Below the pieces are notes generated by a model. It made no database searches and was not told the origin of the DNA. It saw only the letters and a list, made by a program, of their open reading frames with translations. Shown piece by piece: positions 20,434 through 29,342 of a stretch of DNA of 64,000 bases. Origin of the DNA: SXNM01 sp964586155 (GTDB lineage Bacteria; Myxococcota_A; UBA9042); assembly GCA_964586155.1 (NCBI GenBank), contig CAZPHC010000027.1, positions 23,906 to 87,905 on the forward strand. The letters run 5' to 3'. The position numbers and the translations under genes were made by a program. How positions within the stretch are numbered: position 1 is the stretch's first letter; every line of letters starts with the position of its first letter.

Positions 20434-21204
20434 ATGGAACCGATCGTCCTGATCGTCGACGACGAAGCGCCGGTCCGGGACGTGCTGCGCTTCGCCCTGC
20501 GCAAGGCCGGCTACCAGACGCAGGAGGCCGCCGACGGCGTCGAGGCCCTGGCCTCGATCGCGCAGACGCGGCCCGCCATCGCGGTGGTCGACATCACGAT
20601 GCCGCGCTTGTCGGGCATCGAGCTCTGCCGCCGCCTGCGCCAAGGCGGCGACCAGCTGCCGCTGATCTTCCTGAGCAGCCTCGACGACGAGGTCGAGCGC
20701 ATCGTCGGCCTGGAGCTCGGCGCCGACGACTACGTGACCAAGCCGTTCTCGCCGCGCGAGGTCGTCAGCCGCGTCGGCGTCGTGCTGCGCCGCGCCCGCG
20801 CCGCGAGCGAGCCGCTGGCGGGGACCAGCGCGACCGCCGCGGCGACCGCAGCGACGCAGCAGGCCGCGAGCGCCCCGGCCGAGCGGCCCGAGCCCGCCGG
20901 GCAGCTGCTGCGCCATGGCGCGCTGGTGCTGGACATCGGCCGCCACGAAGCCAGCTACCGCGACCAGACGATCGTGCTGACGGCCGTGGAATTCGGCCTG
21001 CTCGCGGCGCTGCTGCGGCGGCCGGGCTTCGTCCTGGACCGCGACGCCCTGATCGACCAGATGTACCGCACGCCGACGGTCGTGCTCGACCGCACGGTCG
21101 ACAGCCACGTGCGCAAGCTGCGCGCGCGGCTGCGGGCGCCGGGCGACGAGGTGATCGAGACGGTGCACGGCGTCGGCTACCGCATCGGCGCCTGCCTTGG
21201 CTGA
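20434..21204 (+). CDS. OmpR-family response regulator
   Basis: 256 aa. Receiver domain (1-120) with acidic pocket Asp9/Asp10, phosphoacceptor Asp53 in VVDITMP, Ser81 and Lys103 in YVTKPFS. A linker of about 35 residues rich in Ala/Thr follows, then a winged-helix DNA-binding domain (about 155-255) with DRTVDSHVRKLR and VHGVGYRIG. It binds DNA as a phosphorylated dimer to control transcription. The gene overlaps the histidine kinase gene by 8 bp and together they form a standard two-component pair. GGGGAG precedes the ATG. Target genes are not evident; the divergent GT-C/galE genes are one possibility. Confidence 0.96.
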   Translation: MEPIVLIVDDEAPVRDVLRFALRKAGYQTQEAADGVEALASIAQTRPAIAVVDITMPRLSGIELCRRLRQGGDQLPLIFLSSLDDEVERIVGLELGADDYVTKPFSPREVVSRVGVVLRRARAASEPLAGTSATAAATAATQQAASAPAERPEPAGQLLRHGALVLDIGRHEASYRDQTIVLTAVEFGLLAALLRRPGFVLDRDALIDQMYRTPTVVLDRTVDSHVRKLRARLRAPGDEVIETVHGVGYRIGACLG

Positions 21205-22909
21205 GCCCGCGCCGCGCGGCCGCGGCCAGGTCGTCGACGCGCCTGCCGAGGGCGAACGCGGCTCCGGCTGGCGCGCCCGGCTGCGGCCGCGGCTCTGGGC
21301 CGTCATCGTCGCCCTGGTCGCCCTGGTGCTGGCGCTGCCGCTGTTGAGCGTCTTTGCCCTGCAGGTGATCGAGAGTGAGCTGGTGCGCGCGACCGAGAGC
21401 GAGCTCTTCGCCCAGACCGAGGTCCTGGCCCAGACGTACGCCGTGCTGCTCGACGCCGAGCTGCGTCGACGCGGCATCGACGGCAGCGGCTATGGCCAGC
21501 CCCTGGCCGCGAACTCGGACCAGGCGCGCTTCGCCCGCGCCGCGATCGCGCCGCGGCTGCCGTCGCTCGACCGCCGCCGCAGCCCGGTCGCCCCGGAGGT
21601 CGCGCCGGCCCAGGACGACGACCGGCCGCGCGACGACGCCGCAGCAGCAGCGGGCGCGGCGCTCCAGGCCCTGCCGCAGCTCGTCAGCCGCCGGACGCTG
21701 GCGGCGCTGCGCGTGGCCGACATCGACGGCCGCGTCGTCGCCAGCAGCCGGGCCGCCGTCGGCCAGTCGATCGCGCATTGGCCCGAGGTCCGCGACGGAT
21801 TGCGCGGCTTCGAGCGCAGCCTGCTGCGACCGCGCCCCCCGGCCAGGACCGACGGCGGCTTCGCCAGCATCAGCCGCGGCGAGGGCGTGCGGGTCTTCGT
21901 CAGCACGCCGGTGGTGCGCCAGGGCCGCGTCTGGGGCGTCGTCATCGGCTCGCGCACCCCCATGGACGTGCCGCGTGCGCTCTACCAGCACCGCGCCGCC
22001 CTGGCCATCGCGCTCGGTTTCGTCGGCGTCATCGTCATCGCCATCTTCGCCTTGGCGGTGCGCCTGCTGGTGACGCCGCTGCGGGCGCTGCGCCGTGACG
22101 CGGTCGCCGTCGCCTCGGGCGATCGCGACGCGCTGCAACGCCCGGGGCCGCGCGGCACGGTCGAGGTCGCCGAGCTCGCCGACGCCCTGGCCGCGATGGC
22201 GGCGGCGCTCGACCGCCGCGCCGCCTACCTCGAGGCCTTCGCCCACAACGTCAGCCACGCGATCAAGACGCCGCTGACGGCCATCGGCGCGACGGTCGAG
22301 CTGCTCGCCGACCACGACGAATCGATGTCGGCCGAGGAGCGGCGGCGCTTCCTGGCGACGCTGGCGGCCGAGTCGAGCCGACTGCAGCGTCTGGCGCAGC
22401 GCCTGCTGGTGCTGGCCCGCGCCGACGTGCTCGCCCGCCGCGACGAGCGCGCCGACGTCGCCACCGTGGTCGAGGCGATCGCGGCGCGGCATCGGTCGCG
22501 GCTGGCGGGGCTGGAGGTCGCGGTCGAGCCCGGCTGCGCGGTCGCCATCACCGCCGAGACGCTCGATTCGCTGCTCGACAACCTGGTCGACAACGCCGTC
22601 CACCACGCGGGCGGCGCCGAGGCCCGGGTCTGGCTGACGGCACGACGCGACGGCCCCCATGTCGAGATCACCGTCCGCGACGACGGCCCCGGCCTGCACG
22701 GCGCGGTCGCGGCCACGGCGTTCGAGCCCTTCGTCACCACCGCGGGCGGCCGCGGCGGCACGGGCCTGGGGCTCGCCATCGTGCGCACCCTGGCCCGCGC
22801 CCACGGTGGCGACGTGACGCTCGTGACCGACGAGGAGGCCGCAGCGTCGGCCGCAGCGTCGGACGCCCGGCGGGGCGCGACGTTCGCGCTGCACCTGCCG
22901 GCGGCGTGA
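21197..22909 (+). CDS. Membrane sensor histidine kinase
   Basis: 570 aa from a TTG that overlaps the regulator gene by 8 bp; no strong ribosome site is seen, so translational coupling is likely. TM1 (about 33-57), an external region of about 215 residues with a Cache-like look (VADIDGRVVASS, RGEGVRVFVSTPVV), TM2 (about 270-292), HAMP, then a HisKA domain with His354 in NVSHAIKTPLTA. The catalytic ATPase domain has the N box LVDNLVDNAVHH-type sequence, G1 DDGPGL and G2 GGTGLGLAI. It autophosphorylates His354 and passes phosphate to the partner regulator. The signal is unknown. The start codon is the least certain point. Confidence 0.94.
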   Translation: MAEPAPRGRGQVVDAPAEGERGSGWRARLRPRLWAVIVALVALVLALPLLSVFALQVIESELVRATESELFAQTEVLAQTYAVLLDAELRRRGIDGSGYGQPLAANSDQARFARAAIAPRLPSLDRRRSPVAPEVAPAQDDDRPRDDAAAAAGAALQALPQLVSRRTLAALRVADIDGRVVASSRAAVGQSIAHWPEVRDGLRGFERSLLRPRPPARTDGGFASISRGEGVRVFVSTPVVRQGRVWGVVIGSRTPMDVPRALYQHRAALAIALGFVGVIVIAIFALAVRLLVTPLRALRRDAVAVASGDRDALQRPGPRGTVEVAELADALAAMAAALDRRAAYLEAFAHNVSHAIKTPLTAIGATVELLADHDESMSAEERRRFLATLAAESSRLQRLAQRLLVLARADVLARRDERADVATVVEAIAARHRSRLAGLEVAVEPGCAVAITAETLDSLLDNLVDNAVHHAGGAEARVWLTARRDGPHVEITVRDDGPGLHGAVAATAFEPFVTTAGGRGGTGLGLAIVRTLARAHGGDVTLVTDEEAAASAAASDARRGATFALHLPAA

Positions 22910-22976
22910 CGTCCGGGGTTCCCGTCGGCGCCGACCGCAGGCATCCTGCGTGGCTCCGCCCACCGCCGAGGTGCCG

Positions 22977-23528
22977 ATGCAGCCGCTCCCCACCACAACC
23001 CGCGTCGCCGACATCGACTGGAGCCGCTGGGCGCCCGTCGATCTCGCCACCCTGCTCTTTGTCCGCGACGGCAGCCGCGTGCTGCTGATGATCAAGAAAC
23101 GCGGCCTCGGCGCCGGCCTGATCAACGCCCCGGGTGGTCGCCTGGAGCCCGGCGAGACGCCGCGCGAGGCGGCGCTGCGCGAGGTCGAAGAAGAGCTCGG
23201 CGTGCGGCCGCGCGGAGCCATCTGGGCCGGCGAGCACCGCTTCGCCTTCTGCGACGGCTACAGCATGTACGTCCACGTCTATTGGAGCGACGGCGCCGAC
23301 GGCGAGCCGATCGAGACCGACGAGGCGATCCCGCATTGGGTCGAGCAGGACGCCATCCCCTACGAGCGGATGTGGGCCGACGATCGCATCTGGATCCCAC
23401 ACCTGCTCGCGGGGCGCCGCTTCTCGGGCCACTACGTCTTCGACGGCCCGCGCATGGTCGACCACGCCGTCGCGCTGCTCGACGCCGACGCGCCAGACGG
23501 CGATCGTGGCGTGCGCCGGCCCGGCTAG
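22977..23528 (+). CDS. NUDIX hydrolase, MTH1-like 8-oxo-dGTP diphosphatase
   Basis: 183 aa from an ATG with GAGG upstream; an in-frame GTG 9 codons earlier is the alternative. The Nudix box GX5EX7REUXEEXGU is complete at about residues 54-76 (GRLEPGE...REVEEELG). The surroundings resemble animal MTH1 more than E. coli MutT: KKRGLGAGLINAPGG before the box, then WVEQDAIPYERMWADDRIWI and a FSGHYVFDG-type strand. MTH1 hydrolyses oxidised purine nucleoside triphosphates to keep them out of DNA. It follows the histidine kinase by 67 bp and may be in the same transcript. Confidence 0.9.
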   Translation: MQPLPTTTRVADIDWSRWAPVDLATLLFVRDGSRVLLMIKKRGLGAGLINAPGGRLEPGETPREAALREVEEELGVRPRGAIWAGEHRFAFCDGYSMYVHVYWSDGADGEPIETDEAIPHWVEQDAIPYERMWADDRIWIPHLLAGRRFSGHYVFDGPRMVDHAVALLDADAPDGDRGVRRPG

Positions 23529-23536
23529 CGACGCGA

Positions 23537-23565
23537 CCAATGATTGCCCATCAGGGCACGATTGG
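23537..23565 (+). terminator. Imperfect hairpin just after the NUDIX gene
   Basis: CCAAT (23537-23541) pairs with ATTGG (23561-23565) and TGCCC (23545-23549) with GGGCA (23554-23558), with a small internal loop and an ATCA tetraloop. It starts 9 bp after the NUDIX stop. There is no T tract, so an intrinsic terminator is only a possibility. Confidence 0.35.
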
Positions 23566-23721
23566 CCGCGCTTCTGGAAGGACTTCTGGGGGGCCAACCT
23601 TGGAGCCGCGTCAAAACACCGCCAACGGCGGCTTCTTGATCGCGCCTCCAGACGGGATGAACCTGGTCGCTGGGGTTCGCCACCGGCGACACGAAGCCGA
23701 GCGGGTCCGGCCATGCACCCG

Positions 23722-23756
23722 CGCACAGCGCACAGCGCACAGCGCAAAGCGCACAG
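23722..23756. repeat. Five tandem copies of CGCACAG
   Basis: The heptamer CGCACAG occurs five times head to tail, the fourth copy reading CGCAAAG. It lies directly before the AGGAGG of the VOC gene, so copy number would change the leader of that mRNA. The rest of the 237-bp gap from 23529 has no recognisable gene. Confidence 0.8.
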
Positions 23757-23765
23757 GAGGGGCAG

Positions 23766-24155
23766 ATGGAACGAGTCCAAGGCATCGGCGGGTTCTTCTT
23801 CAAGGCCCGCGACAAGGCCGCGCTCGCCGCGTGGTACCGCGACTGCCTCGGCGTGCCGGTGCAGGACGGCTGGGGCGGCGCCATGTTCGCCTGGGCCGAA
23901 CTCGACCCGGATCGCGACGCCATGACGATCTGGAGCCCCTTCGCCGCCGACACCGACTACTTTGCGCCGAGCCAGGCCAGCTTCATGCTCAACTTCCGCG
24001 TCCGCGACCTCGACGCCATGCTCGCCCAGCTGCGCGAAAAGGGCTGCGACGTGCACGATCGCATCGAAGAGAGCGAGTTCGGCCGCTTCGGCTGGGTGGT
24101 CGACCCCGAGGGCAACAAGGTCGAGCTCTGGCAGCCGCCGCCGGCGACGCCGTAG
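23766..24155 (+). CDS. Glyoxalase/bleomycin-resistance (VOC) superfamily protein
   Basis: 129 aa, a single VOC module pair: two beta-alpha-beta-beta-beta units beginning at FFFKARDKAALAAWYRDCLG and FMLNFRVRDLDAMLAQLREK. The C-terminal DPEGNKVELWQP supplies the conserved metal-ligand Glu. VOC proteins bind a divalent metal and act as glyoxalases, dioxygenases, epimerases or antibiotic-binding proteins; the substrate cannot be read here. AGGAGGGG precedes the ATG. It is convergent with the formate dehydrogenase gene (39-bp gap). Confidence 0.9.
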   Translation: MERVQGIGGFFFKARDKAALAAWYRDCLGVPVQDGWGGAMFAWAELDPDRDAMTIWSPFAADTDYFAPSQASFMLNFRVRDLDAMLAQLREKGCDVHDRIEESEFGRFGWVVDPEGNKVELWQPPPATP

Positions 24156-24194
24156 CCGCACGGTTCGAGCGCGCGCCGCCGACCGAGGGCGTCG

Positions 24195-26993
24195 CTAGTC
24201 GGCGATCGCCTCGATCCGCGCCGCGCAGACCTTGTACTCGGCAGTCCCGGTCACCACGTCGCCGGCGTCGATCGTCAGCAGGTTGGCGCGCGCCTCGGCG
24301 AAATGCATCGGCAGCCAGATCATGCCCGGCTGCACCCGCTCGGTGATGCGCACAGCGACCTCGATCTGGCCGCGGCGGGTCGCCACATGGGCGCGCCCAC
24401 CGTCGCGCAGGCCGAGTTTCTCGGCATCTTGCGCGCAGACCTCGACGAAGCAGCCGCCCTGGCGCTGGCGGATGCCGCCCTCACGGCGCGTCTGGGTGGC
24501 GACGTTGTAGTGGTAGAGCGTGCGCCCGGTCGACAGCAGCAGCGGCCACTGCTCGTCCGGCGTCTCGATGCTGGCGCGGTAGCCGACGGGCACGAACAGG
24601 CCCTTGCCACGCATCGGCCCGTCCTGGTGCAGCGTCGGCGTGCCTGGGTGCCCCGGCAGCGGGCACGGCCACTGCAGCCCGCCCGCCGCCTCGATGCGCG
24701 CGTGGTCGATGCCGGCGAACTTGTCGCAGAGCTGCGCCAGCTCGTCGTAGATCTGCGCCGGCTGCAGCGTCGCGGTCGGCACGCCGGCCACCGGCTGCAC
24801 GCCGCCGCGCTCGAGCAACGCCGAGGCGATCTGCCAATCGGGGCGCGCCTGGCCCGGCGGCGGCACCGCCGCGCGTACCCGCTGCACCCGGCGCTCGGAG
24901 TTGGTGAAGGTGCCGTCCTTCTCGGCGAAGGCCGCGGCCGGCAGCACGACGTCGGCGCGCTTGGCCGTCTCGGTCAAGAACAGGTCGACGACCACGAGCG
25001 TCTCGAGCTGCGGCAGCGCCGCGTCGAGGCCGGCGACGTCGGGCTCGCTGACCAGGATGTCCTCGCCCATCACGAACAGGCCCTTGATGGTGCCGTGGCG
25101 GATGGAGTGCATCATCTCGTTGAGGTTCTGGCCCTTGGTCGCGGGCACCTCGGCGCCCCAGGCCGCGCCAAACTTGGCGCGCACCGCCGGATCGTCGACG
25201 CGCTGGTAGCCGGGCAGGAAGATCGGCGACGCGCCCGAGTCATTGGCGCCTTGGACGTTGTTCTGGCCGCGCAGCGGGTTGAGCCCGGCCGACTTGACGC
25301 CGAGGTGGCCGGTCATCAGCACCAGGTTCGACAGGCAGAACACGTTGTCGGTGCCGTGCGTGTGCTCGGTGATGCCGAGCGTGTAGTAGATGCCGGCGCG
25401 CGGCGTGGTCGCGTACAGGCGCGCGGCGCGGCGGATGTCGTCGGCCGGCACGCCGCAGACGACCTCGGCGCGCTCGGGCGTCCACTCTGCCACGGCGTCG
25501 CGCACCGCCTGCAGGCCCTCGGTCTGGCCGGCGACGAAGGCGGCGTCTTCGAGGCCCTCGGCCAGGATCACGTGCGCCATCGACGAGAGCAGCGCGACGT
25601 CCGTGCCCGGCCACAGCCGCAGGTGCAGGTCGGCAAAACCGCCGAGCCAGGTTTTGCGCGGATCGGCGACGATCAGCTTGGCCCCGCGCAGCGCGGCGCG
25701 CTTCATCTCCATCGCGATGATGGGATGCGCCTCGGTCGTGTTGCTGCCGATCACGAACAGCAGGTCCGCATCACGGATCTCGCCGATCGAGTTGGTCATC
25801 GCGCCCGCACCGAATGTCGTCACCAGACCGGCGACCGTGGGTGCGTGTCACGTGGCGGCACATTGGTGGCAGTTGTTCGTGCCGAACGCGGCGCGCGCCA
25901 GCTTCTGCACCAGGTAGTTCTCTTCGTTGGTCGCGCGCGAGCTGCTGATGAAGCCCAGCGCGTCGGCGCCGTGGCGCGCCTTGACCGCCGACAAGCCCGC
26001 AAACGCGCGATCGAGGGCGGTGTCCCAATCGGTCGGCACGAGCTCGCCGGTGGCGTGGTCGCGCACCAAGGGCGTCGTCAGGCGGTCGGGGTGGCCGACG
26101 TAGCCCGTGGCGAAGCGGCCCTTGACGCAGAGGTTGCCGTCGTTGGTCGTGGTGCCCGGCGGCGGGCTGGCGACGCGGACGATGGTGCCCTTGGCCGGGT
26201 CGACCGTCAGGTCCATCTGGCAGCCGACGCCGCAGTAGCCGCAGGTCGTGCGCACCTTGGGCAGCGACGCCAGCTCCATCTGCCGGTCGATGGCCTTCTT
26301 CTCGACCAGGGCGCCGGTCGGGCAGGTGTCGACGCAGCCGCCACAGAGCTCGCACGAGGTGTCGAGCAAGCCGCGGTTCTCGGCCGTGACGATGCTGGTC
26401 TGCGGGCCGCGGTGGCCGACCGCGATCGCCGCGACCGCCTCGACCTCGTCGCAATAGCGCGTGCAGCGAGCGCAGAGGATGCAGCGATCGGGCTGGAACG
26501 TGATGAAGCCGTTGTCGTCGAGCGGCCGCCCCTGGCGCTGGGACGGGATCTGCGGCACGCCCGCGGCCACGCCGTAGCGGCGCATCCAGACGTCGAGCTC
26601 GCTGCCGGGCACCACCAGCTCGGGCTGGTCGGCCTGGTACAGCGCCAGCAGCGCCTTGCGGTGGCGGCTCACGCGCTCGGAGTCGGTGCGGATGGCCAGG
26701 CCCTCGACCACGGGATGGCGGCAAGCCGGCACCAGGCGGCGGCTGTCGCTGCACTCGACCAGGCACATGCGGCAGGCGCCGGTCGGGGCCAGGCGCGCGT
26801 CGTGGCAGAGCGTCGGCACGACGACGCCGTTGCGCTTGGCGACGTCGAGCAGCGTCTCGCCGACCCGGGCCGCCACAGGGCGGCCGTCGAGCTCGACGGT
26901 GCACGCGGCGCGGGCGTCGCGCTGCTGCTGCTGCGTGGCCAACGCCGCGGCCCCGGTCGATCCGAGCGCTGGCTTGTGGGCGTCATCGGGCAT
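24195..26993 (-). CDS. fdhA: Selenocysteine formate dehydrogenase catalytic subunit with NuoG-like N-terminus
   Basis: 932 aa if the in-frame TGA at 25850-25848 is read as selenocysteine (residue 382). It oxidises formate to CO2 at a Mo/W-bis-MGD centre and passes electrons along Fe-S clusters. The 2Fe-2S site is Cys63/74/77/91, two ferredoxin 4Fe-4S sites are Cys171/174/177/181 and 214/217/220/224, and the proximal 4Fe-4S is Cys251/254/258/289. The TGA falls where the active-site Cys/Sec belongs, followed by His383 in HAPTVAGL, and the frame continues to a normal FDH C-terminus. A SECIS hairpin lies just downstream. The ATG has GAGGAGG upstream. The N-terminus is typical of NAD-linked, diaphorase-coupled enzymes; the NuoEF-like protein at 47085-48767 is the likely partner. 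Standard gene callers would split this gene. Confidence 0.95.
25819..25850 (-). promoter_or_regulatory. SECIS element (selenocysteine insertion) with its UGA codon
   Basis: The UGA is at 25850-25848 on the minus strand. Eighteen nucleotides later comes the apical loop GGUCU (25829-25825), closed by a 6-bp stem GUCGCC/GGUGAC (25835-25830 and 25824-25819, one G-U pair). E. coli fdhF has the same 18-nt spacing and a GGUC loop recognised by SelB, from memory of that element. The sequence around it also still encodes conserved FDH residues. Confidence 0.88.
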
Positions 26994-27209
26994 CGTCGCG
27001 CCTCCTCTGTGCCATCTTGCGCCTTGCCGGGCCGGCTGCGCAACGGTCATGCGCCGCGTGGGGCCGCCCGATCGCGTCCACGCGGTCGGCTGCGCGCAGG
27101 GCGCAAGCGGCGAGCGCGGCCTTGAGGCGCAGGCGGCCGCCGCGTTGACCGTCGTGACGACCGCTGCCACCCTACCAGACGGACGCCAGCCGCCGTGGAG
27201 GATTCGACA

Positions 27210-29342
27210 ATGCGACGTACTCGGACGTTGGTCGGGATCGCGACCTTGCTCTGGAGCTGTGTCGCGTTCGCGGCGCCTCGCACCGCCCGCATCGACGGCC
27301 GCCTGCGCATGGAGGTCGACCTGCTGCGCGAGCGCGGCGACCCCGCGGCCAGGCTGCCGTTCTTCGTCAAGGCCGACGATCCCGTCGCAGCTGCCGAGGC
27401 CATCGGCCGCTTGGGCGGGTCCGTCGGTACCCGCGCCGGCGATATCCTCACCGTCCGCGCCCCCGGCGATCAGGTCACGGCCATCGCGGCGATCCCGGGC
27501 GTGACGCGGCTCGAGGGCGCGATCCGCGTGCGCAAGCGCCTCGACGCGGCGCGGGCCCAGACCTTCGTCGATCAGGTCCACACCGGGGCCGCACCGCTCA
27601 GCGGCACCTACACCGGCAAGGGCGTCATCGTCGGCGTGATCGACGGCGGCCTCGACCTCGCCCACGCGGCCTTCCGCAACGGCGCCGGCACCTCGCGCGT
27701 CATCGGCGTCTGGGACCAGACGGCCACGGGCGCCGTGTCGGCGGGCGTGACCTACGGCAGCACCTGCGACGCGGCGACGCTGGCGGCGGACGGCTGCAAG
27801 TTGCCGTCCACCGACGCACACGGCACGCACGTCACGGGCATCGCCGCCGGCGGCGTCATCGCCGGCTCGCCGTACACGGGCATGGCGCCGGACGCCGCGA
27901 TCGCCTTCGTCAACAACGCCGAGGCGCTGGCCAACGCGCAAGACCGCGCGGACGCGGGCTTCTCGACCGCGGTCTGCGACGCGGCGGCCTGGATCTTCAA
28001 GCTCGCGGGCGACAAGCCGACCGTCGTCAACATGAGCCTGGGCTCCCACGAGGGGCCGCACGACGGCAGCTCGCTGGCCAGCCAATGCCTCGACAACCTC
28101 ACGGGTCCCGGCAAGATCCTGGTCGCGGCGGCCGGCAACGAGGGCGACGGCGGCGCGACGGCGTCTGGAACCCGCGTCTACCTGCACGCCAAGGGCCAGG
28201 CCAGCGTCGACGGCGCGCGGGTCGCGTTCGCCGCCGGCGGGTTGGAGGGCGGCACCACGCTGCAGGCCATCTGGGGCAAGCCCAACACCACGCTCAGCGT
28301 CGCGATCGGCGCGGTCGGCAGCAAGGGCGAGGTGATGACCCAGCTGGTCGACGCACCGGACGGCGCGGTCACCGCGACGCTCAAGCTCGACGGCAAGAGC
28401 CTCGGGCCGATCCGCATCTACGCCGAGAGCGGCGACGCCGGCCAGCCCGGTTTCGTCGTGCGCATCGACGACGACAACGGCGACGGTGGCGAGCGGACGG
28501 CGGCCTGGTTCGTCGAGGTCCGCGGCGCCGGCGCGTTCGACGCCTTCATCGACACGACGGCCGGCGATGGCTTCGTCGCCACGGACGACAACGACGCCAC
28601 GGTCGACAACCTCAGCTCGATCGGCTTCCCGGCCATCGCGCCCAAGGTCCTGGCGGTTGCGGCCTTCACCTCCAAGGTCAGCTGGATCACCGCAGCGGGC
28701 AGCGAGCAGTCGTTGGGACCCGAGAGCGACGGCAAGGAGCCGGCCGTCGGCGGCCTCGCCATCTTCTCGAGCCGCGGGCCCTCGCTGGATCCGGTGCACA
28801 CGGGCCCCAAGCCCGACATCGCCGGCCCCGGCCAGACCGTGGTCGCCGCGCTGCACCAGGCTGCCGACGCCGATGACGCCAACATCGTCAAGGACGGCCC
28901 GAGCGGCTTCGTCGCCGAGCAGGGTACGTCGATGGCCGCGCCGGCGGTCGCCGGCATCGTCGCGCTGATGCTCCAGGCCGACCCGAAGCTCGACACCAGC
29001 GCCGTACGCAAGCTGCTCGTCGCGAGCGCCAACACCGACGGCATCGCCACCACCCTGCCCGACATCGGCTGGGGCAACGGGCGCGCCAACGCGTTCGCGG
29101 CCCTGCAGCAGCTCGACGCCGCCTCGTCGGGCGCAGGCGCCGGCACCGGCACGGGCGAACCCAGCGGCGGCACCGGCGGCACCGGCAACGACCCCGGCGG
29201 CAGCGGCGAGAGCGACCTCGCCGACGACGAAGGCTGCGCCACGTCGCAGCGCCATCCGGGCGGCGACGGGCGCTGGGCGCTCATCGCGGCGCTCGCGCTG
29301 GGCGCGGTGCTGCTGCGGCGCGTGCGCGCAGGTCAGCGATGA
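27210..29342 (+). CDS. Secreted subtilisin-family (S8) protease with MYXO-CTERM anchor
   Basis: 710 aa; the ATG has GGAGG 8 bases upstream, better than the GTG at 27195. Signal peptide (1-21), an inhibitor-like propeptide (about 30-115, with TRAGDILTV), then the catalytic domain. The triad is Asp145 (GVIDGGLD), His204 (DAHGTHVTG) and Ser574 (GTSMAAPA), with oxyanion Asn310. About 190 extra residues of beta-rich sequence sit between Asn310 and the Ser region. The C-terminus is a Gly/Thr/Ser-rich linker, a Cys (EGCATS), a hydrophobic helix and a basic end (LLRRVRAGQR), which is the MYXO-CTERM sorting pattern. It should be an exported, surface-processed endopeptidase. Its stop overlaps the next start as ATGA. 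Confidence 0.94.
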   Translation: MRRTRTLVGIATLLWSCVAFAAPRTARIDGRLRMEVDLLRERGDPAARLPFFVKADDPVAAAEAIGRLGGSVGTRAGDILTVRAPGDQVTAIAAIPGVTRLEGAIRVRKRLDAARAQTFVDQVHTGAAPLSGTYTGKGVIVGVIDGGLDLAHAAFRNGAGTSRVIGVWDQTATGAVSAGVTYGSTCDAATLAADGCKLPSTDAHGTHVTGIAAGGVIAGSPYTGMAPDAAIAFVNNAEALANAQDRADAGFSTAVCDAAAWIFKLAGDKPTVVNMSLGSHEGPHDGSSLASQCLDNLTGPGKILVAAAGNEGDGGATASGTRVYLHAKGQASVDGARVAFAAGGLEGGTTLQAIWGKPNTTLSVAIGAVGSKGEVMTQLVDAPDGAVTATLKLDGKSLGPIRIYAESGDAGQPGFVVRIDDDNGDGGERTAAWFVEVRGAGAFDAFIDTTAGDGFVATDDNDATVDNLSSIGFPAIAPKVLAVAAFTSKVSWITAAGSEQSLGPESDGKEPAVGGLAIFSSRGPSLDPVHTGPKPDIAGPGQTVVAALHQAADADDANIVKDGPSGFVAEQGTSMAAPAVAGIVALMLQADPKLDTSAVRKLLVASANTDGIATTLPDIGWGNGRANAFAALQQLDAASSGAGAGTGTGEPSGGTGGTGNDPGGSGESDLADDEGCATSQRHPGGDGRWALIAALALGAVLLRRVRAGQR

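Noticed and set aside
16914..21347. A 1,477-codon open frame on the plus strand
   Set aside because: Arg/Ala-rich antisense of galE, the GT-C gene and beyond; high GC alone keeps it open.
23529..23765. A gene in the gap between the NUDIX and VOC genes
   Set aside because: No start with a ribosome site and no conserved-looking protein; only a hairpin and a heptamer repeat were seen.
24195..26993. Formate dehydrogenase as two genes or a pseudogene split at the TGA
   Set aside because: Both sides are full-length conserved FDH, the TGA is at the catalytic position, and a SECIS hairpin follows at the right distance.
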